Origin: Brevibacillus formosus
GTDB lineage: Bacteria; Bacillota; Bacilli; Brevibacillales; Brevibacillaceae
Direction: 5' to 3'
Assembly: GCF_003013405.1 (NCBI RefSeq)
Contig: NZ_PXZL01000027.1
Span: forward strand, 1 to 64,000
Length of the DNA stretch: 64,000 nucleotides
Below, one piece after another: positions 37,063-46,044 of the stretch (position 1 is its first letter; every line of letters begins with the position of its first letter). Position numbers and translations under genes: made by a program. Under the pieces are notes generated by a model. It was not told where the DNA came from, ran no database searches, and worked only from the letters and a program-made list of their open reading frames with translations.

Positions 37063-38190
37063 TTGTTAGAGCAAAAAAACAATGACACTAAAACAAAATT
37101 AGGTGACATTTATCATTATTATATCGTTCTTCAACATTGTTTAGAGCTTCAAGAAAATGAAGTAATATTTGTTGAAAAGTATGGTGATATCTCTGTTGTA
37201 TCAGATGATAACTCTAAGAATGTTGAAATAAAGCATCATGGTGGACAACATCACTTAAATAACCGTAATACAGATTTCTGGAATACACTTAGGAATTGGG
37301 TAAAATATCATCAAAACATGAGGCAATTTAAGAAGCTTATTTTATTTACTACTTCTGATTATTCTACAAAAAGTAGTTTAATGAATTGGAACGCTTCGAA
37401 TGGCTTTGAGCGATTAAGGATTATTAAAGAGATTGGAGAAGATAAAAAATCAGCAGAAACAAGCTTCCGACCATTATTTGATGAGATTTTTTTATATGAC
37501 GAACACATTATTCTTGAGGTGCTTGAAAAAGTTGAGTTGCATCTAAATCAAGTTAATATCACATCAATAGAAAAAAGCTTATTAAAAAGCCCATTTTTCA
37601 AGAGTATAAAAAGGCACGACAGACCCAATTTTATCATTTACCTAATGGGTTATATTCTAAGGTTGCCTGTTTCGGAGCCTCATAATTGGTCGATATCATG
37701 TGAGGAATTTGAATCGTTATCTTGTGAATTGCGGGATAGGTTCACTAGTACTTCATTACCCATGCAGTTACCACCTAACACACCAGAATTTCCAACCAAT
37801 ATGCAGGATTATCATGATAAAAGGTTCGTAAGAGAAATTAATGAAATACAATACAATTCAAAGGTTACATCAGCAATATCTAATTACTATAGAGCGCAGC
37901 AAACCATATATTATACATCTATTAACAATCCAATTTTCACTTTGGATTTAGGTGTTTTTAAACAAGAATTATCAGAAACATTAATGGAGAATAAATCATC
38001 ATTGCTCGATAAATGTGATACAACCGATCCTGATGATATTATCAGTAAATCCAAAAAACACTATGATAAGGCAATGGAACTTCCAGCTACTAATTTCGGT
38101 ACGATTAATCCTAATAGAGGCTATTTTCAAAAAGGCATTATCCATAAGATTGTTGAAGAAAGAGGACACTCATGGAACGTAACCAAATAG
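37063..38190 (+). CDS. ABC-3C system effector-like protein with nuclease-type N-terminus
   Basis: First gene of a three-gene operon. The 375-residue product begins with a domain resembling the Cap4/DUF4297-type PD-(D/E)xK fold: GDIYHYYIVLQHCLELQ (helix), VEKYGDISVVSD (Asp) and NVEIKHHGG (ExK), then WNTLRNWVKYHQN. The C-terminal half (about 170-375) is variable, as in ABC-3C effectors. In these predicted conflict systems the ATPase is thought to sense invasion and release the nuclease; that role is family knowledge, not shown here. I chose TTG 37063, eight bases after GAGGAG; GTG 37054 sits too close. Overlaps the next gene by 19 bases. Confidence 0.7.
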   Translation: MLEQKNNDTKTKLGDIYHYYIVLQHCLELQENEVIFVEKYGDISVVSDDNSKNVEIKHHGGQHHLNNRNTDFWNTLRNWVKYHQNMRQFKKLILFTTSDYSTKSSLMNWNASNGFERLRIIKEIGEDKKSAETSFRPLFDEIFLYDEHIILEVLEKVELHLNQVNITSIEKSLLKSPFFKSIKRHDRPNFIIYLMGYILRLPVSEPHNWSISCEEFESLSCELRDRFTSTSLPMQLPPNTPEFPTNMQDYHDKRFVREINEIQYNSKVTSAISNYYRAQQTIYYTSINNPIFTLDLGVFKQELSETLMENKSSLLDKCDTTDPDDIISKSKKHYDKAMELPATNFGTINPNRGYFQKGIIHKIVEERGHSWNVTK

Positions 38191-38681
38191 TACAACTAGA
38201 TGGAGAGCAATACATTGACCATATTCAAAATATTTCCGTTAATCCCTTTTTTGCAAGTAGGTTAATTCATGCGTTTTATACCGGGTATAACCAGCCTGCT
38301 GCTCCTCTAAGTCTTATCTACATTATACTACCACTAATTTACTACCGCCCTTCAAGAAATCTATTAATAACAGCTAAGAACAGCAGCTCTTTACGGACTC
38401 TTTTTATTGATGATGCAGTTAAGGCTACTTCGCTTGGTGGGATACAAGAAAGATTATTGTATTTTGAGAGATATTCAAATCTTGGGCTTATTATTGCTGT
38501 GAATGAAGACAAACTCGACCTTACATCTGAAGGAATTACACTAAAGCGAAAAATTGATTATAAAGAGGTATTGAATAAAAGTGTTAAAGATTATATTCGG
38601 GCAGCACATTACTTAGGGCTATTATGCTCAAAAATGGAGTTAGCTAATATATTCCGAGTATTGGGGGTAACAGTTACTTGA
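38172..38681 (+). CDS. ABC-3C middle component
   Basis: A 169-residue helical protein between the effector and the ATPase genes. NPFFASRLIHAFYTGYNQ at about 24-41 and the LSLIYIILPLIYYRPSR segment recall the middle-component (MC) proteins of ABC three-component systems, winged-helix-like adaptors between ATPase and effector. Assigned mainly by context and size. It overlaps the gene before it by 19 bases and the gene after it by four, signs of tight translational coupling. Confidence 0.65.
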   Translation: MERNQIVQLDGEQYIDHIQNISVNPFFASRLIHAFYTGYNQPAAPLSLIYIILPLIYYRPSRNLLITAKNSSSLRTLFIDDAVKATSLGGIQERLLYFERYSNLGLIIAVNEDKLDLTSEGITLKRKIDYKEVLNKSVKDYIRAAHYLGLLCSKMELANIFRVLGVTVT

Positions 38682-40609
38682 ATGCATTTATTAAATCTAT
38701 AGTAGTTTTTAATGAAGATGGCGAAAAGCGTCATGTGGATTTAACAGATGGTTTAAATGTAATCACTGGTGACTCCAAGAGTGGCAAGAGTGCTTTGCTT
38801 GAAATTATAGATTATTGTTTTGGAAGTTCAAAATCTACCATACCGAAAGGTGAAGTAACAAAATTCAGTTCTCTTTATTCATTAATTATAAAATTTCCTC
38901 TGTATACCTTAATTATAGGCAGAAAACGGTTTGAGAATAATGGGCGGAGGCAAATGTATTTGTACAGAACCTCCGATGATATAATCCCAGCAGAACTGAA
39001 TGTAAGTATATTTGAAGATGAAAATTTACTTAATCTAGAGCAAGCCAAATTAGAAATCGGATTAGCTTTCGGTGTAGTAATAGCTGATACTACAGATGAT
39101 GTTAATGCAACAAAGAAAGAACCCCGTCCATCGGTGCGAAATATGACCTCTTATATGTTCCAACATCAAAACCTTGTTGCAAATAAATTCACCTTGTTTT
39201 ACCGTTTTGAAGATTCAATTAAAAGAGATCAGGTAATAGGTCAATTTCCAATATTTGCGGGATGGGTAGATCAACAATACTATAATTATAAGATTGAACT
39301 AGATGAACTGTTAAAAAGGAAAAAACGAATTGAGAAATTTCAAGAATCATACAATCAAGCAATCGAAAAAGTTAAAGGAAAGCTGCTTAATACTTTTAAG
39401 AGATATTATATGTTGGTTGGAGAAAGGCTAGATGATAATATTTCTCTTCCAAGACTCCTAAGCTTAAGAAACCATCTCCCTGATTTCACTAGAGAAAGTT
39501 ATCTTTCTGAGGAGAAAGAGCGTCGTTATAATGAACTGAAAAATCAGCGGGAGAACTTAAAACAGCAGAGGTACGATATTGAAGCATCCATTAGTAACTT
39601 AGAATTAAGTCACGGTTATGGAGAAAGCTATTCGTCTAACCTAAAGTCGTTGCAAGCAACTTTAAATCATTCTATGAATCACAATGATCATTATCATTGT
39701 CCTCTTTGTGGAAATGAAGTACCAGAAATCAATGCTAAGATTATCTCGCTACAGACTTCGAAGCAGTGGCTTAAAAAAGAGCTTGCAAGTGTGAAAGGGC
39801 ATGGAAACGAGTTTTATTCACAGATTAATAAGTTAAATAGACAAAAAACTAGTATTAATGAAGCGATTAAAGAACTTAATGCTGAGATCACAAAAATTGA
39901 GAATATTACAGAGCGATTAAAAGAAACAAAGCGGTTAGATAATGAAGTTATATATGCGAGAGCTGCAATTGATCATGAATGTGACGCAATTGAGGAACAA
40001 ATTCGTATTTTAAAAAACTCCAATGAAGGTTCGGATTCTAGGATCGAAGAACTTAACGCTTTAATCGACGGATATCATTTAGATGTTTACAAAGCCCAGG
40101 CTAAAACGTTTTTTAGGAAAAATATAAGCAGAATCATTGAAAAACTTGATTTTGAAGAAGAATTTAGACCAGCTGATGTGAATTTTCAATTAGAAACATT
40201 CGATTTGTATCATTATGAGAAAGATTCAAAATCAAGGGTTTATCTAAGCGAAATGGGGAGTGGAGCTAATTGGTTAGCATGCCATGTTAGTTTATTTTTA
40301 AGCTTCCTTCATTTTTTTGCAATTCAAGAAAAATCATCAATACCATCTATATTATTTTTAGACCAACCAAGTCAGGTTTATTTTCCTGAAAAAGCGTATG
40401 TAGATACGAAGGAAAAACCGCATGATTTCCAAAAGGTTGAACAAATCTACAAAACCATTTTGGAAGAAATAGATTTAATAGAGCAAACTGCTGGATTTAA
40501 ACCTCAGGTCATTGTTACAGACCATGTCGGTGAACTAGATATAGAAGGATATGACTTCAAAGATTATCTCCGTAAGAATTGGAGAGGTAATGATAACAAG
40601 TTTATCTAA
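38678..40609 (+). CDS. ABC-3C ATPase (DUF3732, SMC/Rad50-like)
   Basis: A 643-residue ABC-type ATPase with split head and coiled-coil. Walker A GDSKSGKSALLEI at about residues 31-43; long coiled coils (about 215-310 and 355-470) flank a zinc-hook-like CPLCGNE (about 343-349); signature-like LSEMGSGANWLACHVSLFLS near 525-545 and Walker B SILFLDQPSQ near 560. The DUF3732 C-terminal lobe is typical of ABC-3C systems. TTG start at 38678 overlaps the previous stop. Codon use is AT-rich relative to the rlmH neighbourhood. Confidence 0.85.
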   Translation: MNAFIKSIVVFNEDGEKRHVDLTDGLNVITGDSKSGKSALLEIIDYCFGSSKSTIPKGEVTKFSSLYSLIIKFPLYTLIIGRKRFENNGRRQMYLYRTSDDIIPAELNVSIFEDENLLNLEQAKLEIGLAFGVVIADTTDDVNATKKEPRPSVRNMTSYMFQHQNLVANKFTLFYRFEDSIKRDQVIGQFPIFAGWVDQQYYNYKIELDELLKRKKRIEKFQESYNQAIEKVKGKLLNTFKRYYMLVGERLDDNISLPRLLSLRNHLPDFTRESYLSEEKERRYNELKNQRENLKQQRYDIEASISNLELSHGYGESYSSNLKSLQATLNHSMNHNDHYHCPLCGNEVPEINAKIISLQTSKQWLKKELASVKGHGNEFYSQINKLNRQKTSINEAIKELNAEITKIENITERLKETKRLDNEVIYARAAIDHECDAIEEQIRILKNSNEGSDSRIEELNALIDGYHLDVYKAQAKTFFRKNISRIIEKLDFEEEFRPADVNFQLETFDLYHYEKDSKSRVYLSEMGSGANWLACHVSLFLSFLHFFAIQEKSSIPSILFLDQPSQVYFPEKAYVDTKEKPHDFQKVEQIYKTILEEIDLIEQTAGFKPQVIVTDHVGELDIEGYDFKDYLRKNWRGNDNKFI

Positions 40610-40674
40610 CTATAGCTAGATTGGATTTGTGGAAGTCATGCGGCGTTAGTCAATTAACTATCAAATACAAAAAA

Positions 40675-40711
40675 ATTAAATCCTCTTAATTTTTAAGGGG
40701 ATTTAATTTTT
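40675..40711 (+). terminator. Terminator after the ABC-3C operon
   Basis: ATTAAATCCTCTT/AAGGGGATTTAAT stem followed by TTTTTG. Confidence 0.8.
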
Positions 40712-40758
40712 GAAATATGGAATAACTCCTTACTTTAACCTGTTTAAAGGAAAAAACT

Positions 40759-40881
40759 TCACCAACTTGGATCGACTTTATTCTCCCACTCTTTTTTCCT
40801 CTGTTTTCTCTCCCATTCCCAAAACTGCTGTTTTTCTTTATTAGCTGCATCCTTATATTGCTTGTAATGACTTTGACTCAT
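40759..40881 (-). CDS. Possible 40-residue charged protein
   Basis: A short minus-strand frame from ATG 40881 encodes a highly charged, probably helical peptide: QYKDAANKEKQQFWEWERKQ and a KKEWENKVDPSW end. No good ribosome binding site is visible. The composition is coherent rather than random-looking, so it may be a small cargo gene or the remnant of one. The rest of 40610-41251 is AT-rich without further genes. Confidence 0.35.
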   Translation of the reverse strand: MSQSHYKQYKDAANKEKQQFWEWERKQRKKEWENKVDPSW

Positions 40882-41251
40882 TTATATAGATATCTTTGGT
40901 TTCATATTAAGTAATTTCATAGCTTCTGTAGTTGTTATTATTCTGTTTACAACTATTGCTTGAAGGTGAGAGGGGGATTGGGTTTCTTTAAATATTCTGT
41001 AGTGGAGGTAAAGGGAAGCCCTATGTAGAAAAGATATACTATAACGTATTATTCGTGTCTATTGGATTGTTATTTCTGTAGGCATTTCCATCGACCTATT
41101 AATAAGTCTTTTTCAGACGTTACCTAAATTTATGCCAGTATGTATGTTATATTTAATGGAAACCTTAGTAAGGTCAAGTTATAAGCTAAAGACTTGATTT
41201 GGTGAATAAGATTGACAATATGACGATTGTCTTCGAAAGGGAGAAAAGCGT

Positions 41252-43411
41252 ATGGAGTTGAAGGTTTACGATAAGTCAAGCTTTAATAATGATAAGTCTG
41301 CGAACTCTTTTTATACCTATATACAAAGCCAATTTGGTGACCGAGAAGGCTATTGTCTTTATAAAGAGCCGGACTATTATACAAATGCAGATATTCTCCC
41401 GACCTTTACGATAGTTGATAAAGATTATGGTGTAATAGTAATTAAAATATATGATCATTCATCGGATTCTCTAACGGAGATTAATGATAGATTTTGGGAA
41501 ATTGATGGAGTAAAACATCATAGCGAAATAATACATTTCGAAGACTATTGCTATAAATTTGAAAATGATATAAACATGCCAACAAATGAAATATACTCTC
41601 AAATAGGTTTTTCAAAATTCATAGTGTTTCCCCAGATTAGTAAAGATGATATTAAAATTAATCTAAGAAGGAAGAATGTTAATATCTTATTCGAGGATTA
41701 CAGAAGTTTTGATCTAAAGAAACATTTACATCCTGAAAAAATTGATGATGAAGATTGGAACAAATTAATAAGTGTAATTCAAAAAGCTAATGTGCTAAGT
41801 AAAGATGTAGGGTTTGCGCTTGAAAAACCCTTGACTAACTTAAGAGAAGCAATTGCCTTTAATAATCAAAAGATACATCAATTTGATGATACTCAGTTAG
41901 ACGCAAGCTTAACAATAACGGACGAAGCTGAAAGAATAAGAGGACTAGCTGGTACTGGTAAAACAGTAATATTGGCAATAAAAGCAGCAAGATTACATCG
42001 GAAAAATCCAGATGCTAAAATTGTATATACATTTTCCACACATAGCTTGTATAACCAAGTAAGAAGACTTGTCTCCAAATATTACAAAAAAATTACAGGC
42101 GAAGAGCCAAATGATAATTTGAAAATTCTACATGCATGGGGCGGTAAAACAACAGGTGCAGGCTTGTATTATAATACATGTTTGAAGAATAATATAGTTG
42201 CTCACAGTGTCAACGACTTAAGATCATATGAAAATCCCTTCGCAGAGGCGTGTACCAGAGCTATTCATCACAATTTGATTGAAGAGTATGATTATATCTT
42301 AATTGATGAAGCACAGGATATGCCAATAGAATTTTTTAAACTAGTAGAAAAGATTACAAAAAAACCAAGTAAAATCATTTGGGCATATGATGAATTACAA
42401 ACTACAAGTAATACAAGGATACCCGATACGAAAGAATTATACGGTGTCGACGAAGCAGGTAATCCTAAGGTACCATTGAGGGAAGAGTATGATTACATTT
42501 TAAAAAAATCATATAGAAACCATCAAAATGTCCTCATGCTTGCGTTTGCATTAGGCTTTGGATTGTATTCAAATGATGGGATTACTCAGATAATCAGGGA
42601 CACTGAAACTTGGAACGCGCTAGGCTTTGATGTTAAGGATAATAGATTGGTTCCCGGTGAATATACTGAGATAAATAGACCTAAGGAAAATAGCCCAAAC
42701 AACATTAATGAGCATTTTACGAAATTCGAAATAGTAAACTATCTAAATGCTGAAACAAAATCTCAAGAACTGCAAAACGTTGCAAATGAAATTATTAACC
42801 TAATAAAAGAAGAAAAAGTTAATCCACATGATATTATGGTTATTGATATGGGCAATAGACCCAAAAATAACCTTACCTATATTCAAAACATCCTTTATAC
42901 GGAAGGAATCCCAAGTCTTATTCCCGGACTTGTTGATGGTGCAAAAGATTTTCTTATGGATGACTTTGTAACACTCACAACAGTTAGAAGGGCAAAAGGG
43001 AATGAAGTCCCGATTGTATTTGTTGTTGGTGCAGAGAAAATTTACGAGTATCGCAATGAGTATGAGAAAAGGATTCTCCGTAATATGATCTTTATTTCAA
43101 CTACTCGTTCTAAAGGATGGCTTTTTATTAGCGCATCTGGTTCACATGCTAAAGCATTTGAAGAAGAGTATGGAAAGATTGTTTCTAGTATTCCCTACTA
43201 CAAGTTCCCTTTCCCAACAAAAGAAATGTTGGAAAGAATTGAAAATCTGAATATGCTTTCAGTCAATAACAAGAAAGTAGAGGAACTGCAAAATGAAGCA
43301 GAAACTCTCGCAAAGATTGTTGAAAGTGGAAATCTAGGCATGCTGGAAATGTTTTTAGATGAGAAGACGAAGCAAAAAATACTTGAAGCTTTAACCAAAA
43401 GTAAGAAGTAG
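41252..43411 (+). CDS. SF1/UvrD-like helicase with degenerate nuclease-type N-terminus
   Basis: A 719-residue protein, first of a two-gene unit. The N-terminal 150 residues resemble a NERD/PD-(D/E)xK fold (ADILPTFTIVDKDYGVIVIKIYD), in which the ExK motif is altered to IxK, so cleavage activity is uncertain. The motor has Walker A IRGLAGTGKTVILAIKAA (about 228-245), Walker B YDYILIDEAQDMPIEFFKL (about 344-362), a KKSYRNHQNVL motif IV-like stretch, and a C-terminal TTVRRAKGNEVPIVFVVGAE. GAAAGGGAG precedes the ATG. It could be a defence helicase; related proteins exist in several antiphage systems. Confidence 0.72.
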   Translation: MELKVYDKSSFNNDKSANSFYTYIQSQFGDREGYCLYKEPDYYTNADILPTFTIVDKDYGVIVIKIYDHSSDSLTEINDRFWEIDGVKHHSEIIHFEDYCYKFENDINMPTNEIYSQIGFSKFIVFPQISKDDIKINLRRKNVNILFEDYRSFDLKKHLHPEKIDDEDWNKLISVIQKANVLSKDVGFALEKPLTNLREAIAFNNQKIHQFDDTQLDASLTITDEAERIRGLAGTGKTVILAIKAARLHRKNPDAKIVYTFSTHSLYNQVRRLVSKYYKKITGEEPNDNLKILHAWGGKTTGAGLYYNTCLKNNIVAHSVNDLRSYENPFAEACTRAIHHNLIEEYDYILIDEAQDMPIEFFKLVEKITKKPSKIIWAYDELQTTSNTRIPDTKELYGVDEAGNPKVPLREEYDYILKKSYRNHQNVLMLAFALGFGLYSNDGITQIIRDTETWNALGFDVKDNRLVPGEYTEINRPKENSPNNINEHFTKFEIVNYLNAETKSQELQNVANEIINLIKEEKVNPHDIMVIDMGNRPKNNLTYIQNILYTEGIPSLIPGLVDGAKDFLMDDFVTLTTVRRAKGNEVPIVFVVGAEKIYEYRNEYEKRILRNMIFISTTRSKGWLFISASGSHAKAFEEEYGKIVSSIPYYKFPFPTKEMLERIENLNMLSVNNKKVEELQNEAETLAKIVESGNLGMLEMFLDEKTKQKILEALTKSKK

Positions 43412-43419
43412 GAAAAATT

Positions 43420-44187
43420 ATGAATATTATATACCAACAAATTGTCGATGATATAGATAAATGTATTCCTCTTCTGTTGAATCTAGGGTTAATAATTAAC
43501 CCTAGATTCAACAAAGAAAAGCATTGTTCCTTCAGCAATATTGCAAGCAATCGAACCGATACGGGAATAGATACAGTAACTCCGTATGTAAATAAATTCC
43601 TCAGGCACATTGATCGTGGGGAATATCTTTTTATGCTATTTGATAAAAGTTTTATACAAATAAACTATGAATTTACAGTAATTGATAGTGAGGAAAAAGC
43701 TCGAAAGGGAAAAGAGAAAGTTGTTTCGAAAGCAAACCTAAGTTATTTCCCCAACCCTAGCTTGTCAACTGAGGACGTATTGGATAGTTTACAATCCCTA
43801 GAGGACGAAGAAGAGACAAATGATTTTTTGAATTTTTACTATGAATATAAAGAAGATTATCAGTATTCGTCTAATTATATGCGTTTAGACTATGACAATA
43901 GGAAAGAGAGTTTTACTGAGTTTATTCATCCACGTTGTCACCTTCATATAGGTATGAATAATAATTTCCGATTAGGTGTGAATAGAGTTCCCTTAGTATC
44001 TGAGTTTGTAGATTATGTTCTTTATACAAACTACATCGAGAAATGGGTGGAGTTACACTCAAAAGGAATAGAAGATTTTCCAAAGTATTTAATTGAGAAA
44101 GTGAAAAATAAAGAGGTCATTAGATTAACAGATAAAGAGATTTTATTAACGTCAAACGAACTTCTTCATTATTGCACACACATTTAA
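43420..44187 (+). CDS. DUF2290 protein, partner of the helicase
   Basis: A 255-residue protein starting eight bases after the helicase stop (GTAGGAAAAATT before ATG). FIHPRCHLHIGMNNNFRLGVNRVPLV and FVDYVLYTNYIEKW (each seen in part) match the DUF2290 pattern as I remember it: His-rich strand, GxxxxxR(I/V)P, then a helix. DUF2290 function is unknown. The immediate spacing suggests the two products work together. The segment 43471-43510 contains a local inverted repeat (CTAGGGTTAATAATTAACCCTAG) inside the coding region. Confidence 0.65.
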   Translation: MNIIYQQIVDDIDKCIPLLLNLGLIINPRFNKEKHCSFSNIASNRTDTGIDTVTPYVNKFLRHIDRGEYLFMLFDKSFIQINYEFTVIDSEEKARKGKEKVVSKANLSYFPNPSLSTEDVLDSLQSLEDEEETNDFLNFYYEYKEDYQYSSNYMRLDYDNRKESFTEFIHPRCHLHIGMNNNFRLGVNRVPLVSEFVDYVLYTNYIEKWVELHSKGIEDFPKYLIEKVKNKEVIRLTDKEILLTSNELLHYCTHI

Positions 44188-44275
44188 GATTAGACATACA
44201 AAATCGAACAACAAGAAGTAACTTTTTGAACTTTAACAAATGTAATCATATAAAGAATAAATTTCAAAAGGAAAT

Positions 44276-44306
44276 AACCACTCCGATGATTTGGAGTGGC
44301 TTTGTC
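44276..44306 (+). terminator. Terminator after the helicase/DUF2290 unit
   Basis: CCACTCC/GGAGTGG stem with CTTTGTCTTT tail. Confidence 0.75.
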
Positions 44307-44363
44307 TTTATATGCAGATGTATATTTTATGGTTAAAGTGTACTTTGTGTTTAGGTACTATAC

Positions 44364-44384
44364 GGTGAACCGTATCACAAGTGA
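44364..44384 (+). repeat. rlmH-end attachment-like site 2
   Basis: GGTGAACCGTATCACAAGTGA encodes GEPYHK-stop in the same sense as rlmH although no rlmH gene precedes it. It overlaps a palindrome, ATACGGT/ACCGTAT (44360-44375). Confidence 0.6.
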
Positions 44385-44460
44385 TGGTACACAAGATTAG
44401 GAAAGAAATTGTACTTGATAGTAGCTATGTCAGCAGATTAAGACGATAGTGTTAGTTGTC

Positions 44461-44506
44461 CGGCGAACAAAGTATATAAAATAAAGCTTTTGTTCGCCGC
44501 TGTTTT
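44461..44506 (+). terminator. Terminator-like hairpin
   Basis: Eleven-base-pair stem CGGCGAACAAA/TTTGTTCGCCG followed by CTGTTTTTG. No gene is visible just upstream, so it may have been carried in with the block. Confidence 0.75.
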
Positions 44507-44545
44507 TGTTGAACTAGCGCTTTCCGTTACTTCAAAGGATTAGCT

Positions 44546-44734
44546 TTAAGTATTAGTTGTCACTAGCGAAGTTTGAGTTAAAAATCCCTTGGCTCCAGGA
44601 TCGATAATATAGTTTTTTACAATGACGTAAAGGACCAATAACATACTGATTCCGACCAATAGTCGGTAACGTGATTTGGTGTTATTCAATGGATCGTAAC
44701 CTTCTGTTTCAATTTTTGACAAGATGCTGTTCTT
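44546..44734 (-). pseudogene. Fragment of a single-pass membrane protein
   Basis: Minus-strand frame without a start codon, beginning KNSILSKIETEGYDPLNNTK and containing one hydrophobic stretch LLVGISMLLVLYVIVKNYII before TAA. Stops lie immediately upstream. It looks like the C-terminal piece of a lost gene at the edge of cassette block two. Confidence 0.4.
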
Positions 44735-44771
44735 CCCGGGGTCAGCGCTCTTGTCAACTAAATGCAGAGGC

Positions 44772-45362
44772 TTAGGCTTCCAATGTCTTCAAAAAAGCAG
44801 ATACATGATCTTTAATGTAATGAATATGCCGATTATCAGCTTCCAGTTTGCTCAACATAATCCCGCCTTCAAGCGCGGCCATAAGAAAAGAGGCTGCGCC
44901 ATCTTGATCGATGCTCGATTTGAATTCCCCATTCGTTATGCCCTCATGCAAGATGTTCTTGATAAATGATATAAAGTCTCGCATGCGATTCTGGGTTTTC
45001 TCGCGCAGCAATGGATGCCCATCATCGTACTCAATGGCCGCGTTCATCACGGGGCAGCCTCCCACAAATGGAGGAGAGTCAACCACATTGCTGTACAGTT
45101 CAAACATACTGATCAGTTTTTCCATAGCAGATTGCCGAGAACTGACAGCTGCTACAAATTGCTCGAATACAGTGTCGGCGGCATATTCAAAGGCTTCCAT
45201 CGCAATTTCATCCTTATTGACGAAATGTTTATAGATGCCCCCTTTCTGAATTCCCGTAGCATTTATGATTTCGTTGAGAGAGACACCAGCATATCCTTGA
45301 AGGTTAAAAAGCTCGGCTGATTTGCAAATGATGTGTCTTCGGGTTTGCTCACCTTTTTTCAT
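44772..45362 (-). CDS. TetR/AcrR-family transcriptional regulator
   Basis: A 196-residue repressor-type protein. N-terminal HTH: RRHIICKSAELFNLQGYAG, then LNEIINATGIQKGGIYKHF with the classic Y-x-H-F end of the recognition helix. The C-terminal domain contains GCPVMNAAIEYDD and LLREKTQNRM, resembling TetR_C_6/AefR-like regulators of reductases and redox genes. ATG 45362 has GGAGGTGAAGG on the minus strand. It lies 21 bases behind the HD-domain gene; both probably start from the palindrome at 45997-46044. Confidence 0.88.
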   Translation of the reverse strand: MKKGEQTRRHIICKSAELFNLQGYAGVSLNEIINATGIQKGGIYKHFVNKDEIAMEAFEYAADTVFEQFVAAVSSRQSAMEKLISMFELYSNVVDSPPFVGGCPVMNAAIEYDDGHPLLREKTQNRMRDFISFIKNILHEGITNGEFKSSIDQDGAASFLMAALEGGIMLSKLEADNRHIHYIKDHVSAFLKTLEA

Positions 45363-45383
45363 ATCCTTCACCTCCAGTTTGCA

Positions 45384-45959
45384 TCATTCACTGAAATAGG
45401 AGTGATGTTTCGCTGCTTCGATAATTGGAATCAATTTCGTATCGTTTTTTTTCTGAAGTTGGTAAGTAAAATGCTCGATCATTTTTTGATTAATCCCGAG
45501 TCGTGGATAGTCTTCGATGATCTGCTGGAGAAGATCCTTTGGAAAAAGATCGACCCGAAAACCTGCATCAACCATAACCCCTAAATGTACCAGAGCAATC
45601 TCAGGTTGGTTTTTTTCTGCTTCGACCGTGGCGTGCAGTTCGACTGCTTTTTGTACGATTTCCGCTTTTTCGATTGGATAACCATGTTGAACCAAGAAAT
45701 GGCAAGCCGCCTCTCCGCCCTCGATTTCAAAAGTACGCTCTCTGTCTGCAAATGGTTCAGTCAAGCCCAAGTCATGCATGATGGCACCTAGATATAGCAA
45801 TTCCATGTCAATGTTCAGATCATTCTTCTGAGCGATCATATATCCAAAAGCATATGTTCTCATCAAATGATTGAATAGTGTTTGGGTTGAAAGTTCCCGC
45901 ACATAATGAGTGGCATCAACCGACAGCTTGCTTTCTGGAACAATAAACAGTGAAGTCAT
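45384..45959 (-). CDS. HD-domain phosphohydrolase-like protein (cyanamide hydratase-type)
   Basis: A 191-residue HD-fold protein. The metal ligands are visible as H (LFNHLMRTYAFG), HD (YLGAIMHDLGLT, about residues 60-65), H (AVELHATVE) and D (MVDAGFRVDLF). The layout with FEIEGGEAACHFL resembles the cyanamide hydratase/Ddi2 group. Substrate unknown. AGGAGAGTAA precedes ATG 45959 on the minus strand. Upstream lies a 48-base palindrome that the TetR protein probably binds. Confidence 0.82.
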   Translation of the reverse strand: MTSLFIVPESKLSVDATHYVRELSTQTLFNHLMRTYAFGYMIAQKNDLNIDMELLYLGAIMHDLGLTEPFADRERTFEIEGGEAACHFLVQHGYPIEKAEIVQKAVELHATVEAEKNQPEIALVHLGVMVDAGFRVDLFPKDLLQQIIEDYPRLGINQKMIEHFTYQLQKKNDTKLIPIIEAAKHHSYFSE

Positions 45960-45996
45960 GTATTACTCTCCTTTGTGTTAGAAAAATGTGTGCTTC

Positions 45997-46044
45997 TATG
46001 CTAACGTAAAAAGATACCGATCGGTCTCTTTTTACGTTAGCATA
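45997..46044. promoter_or_regulatory. 48-base palindromic operator (probable TetR site)
   Basis: Arms of 24 bases, TATGCTAACGTAAAAAGATACCGA (seen as 45997-46020) and its inverse 46021-46044, differ at a single position. The centre ACCGATCGGT has the form of TetR-family operators. It lies 38 bases upstream of the HD-gene start. Confidence 0.7.
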
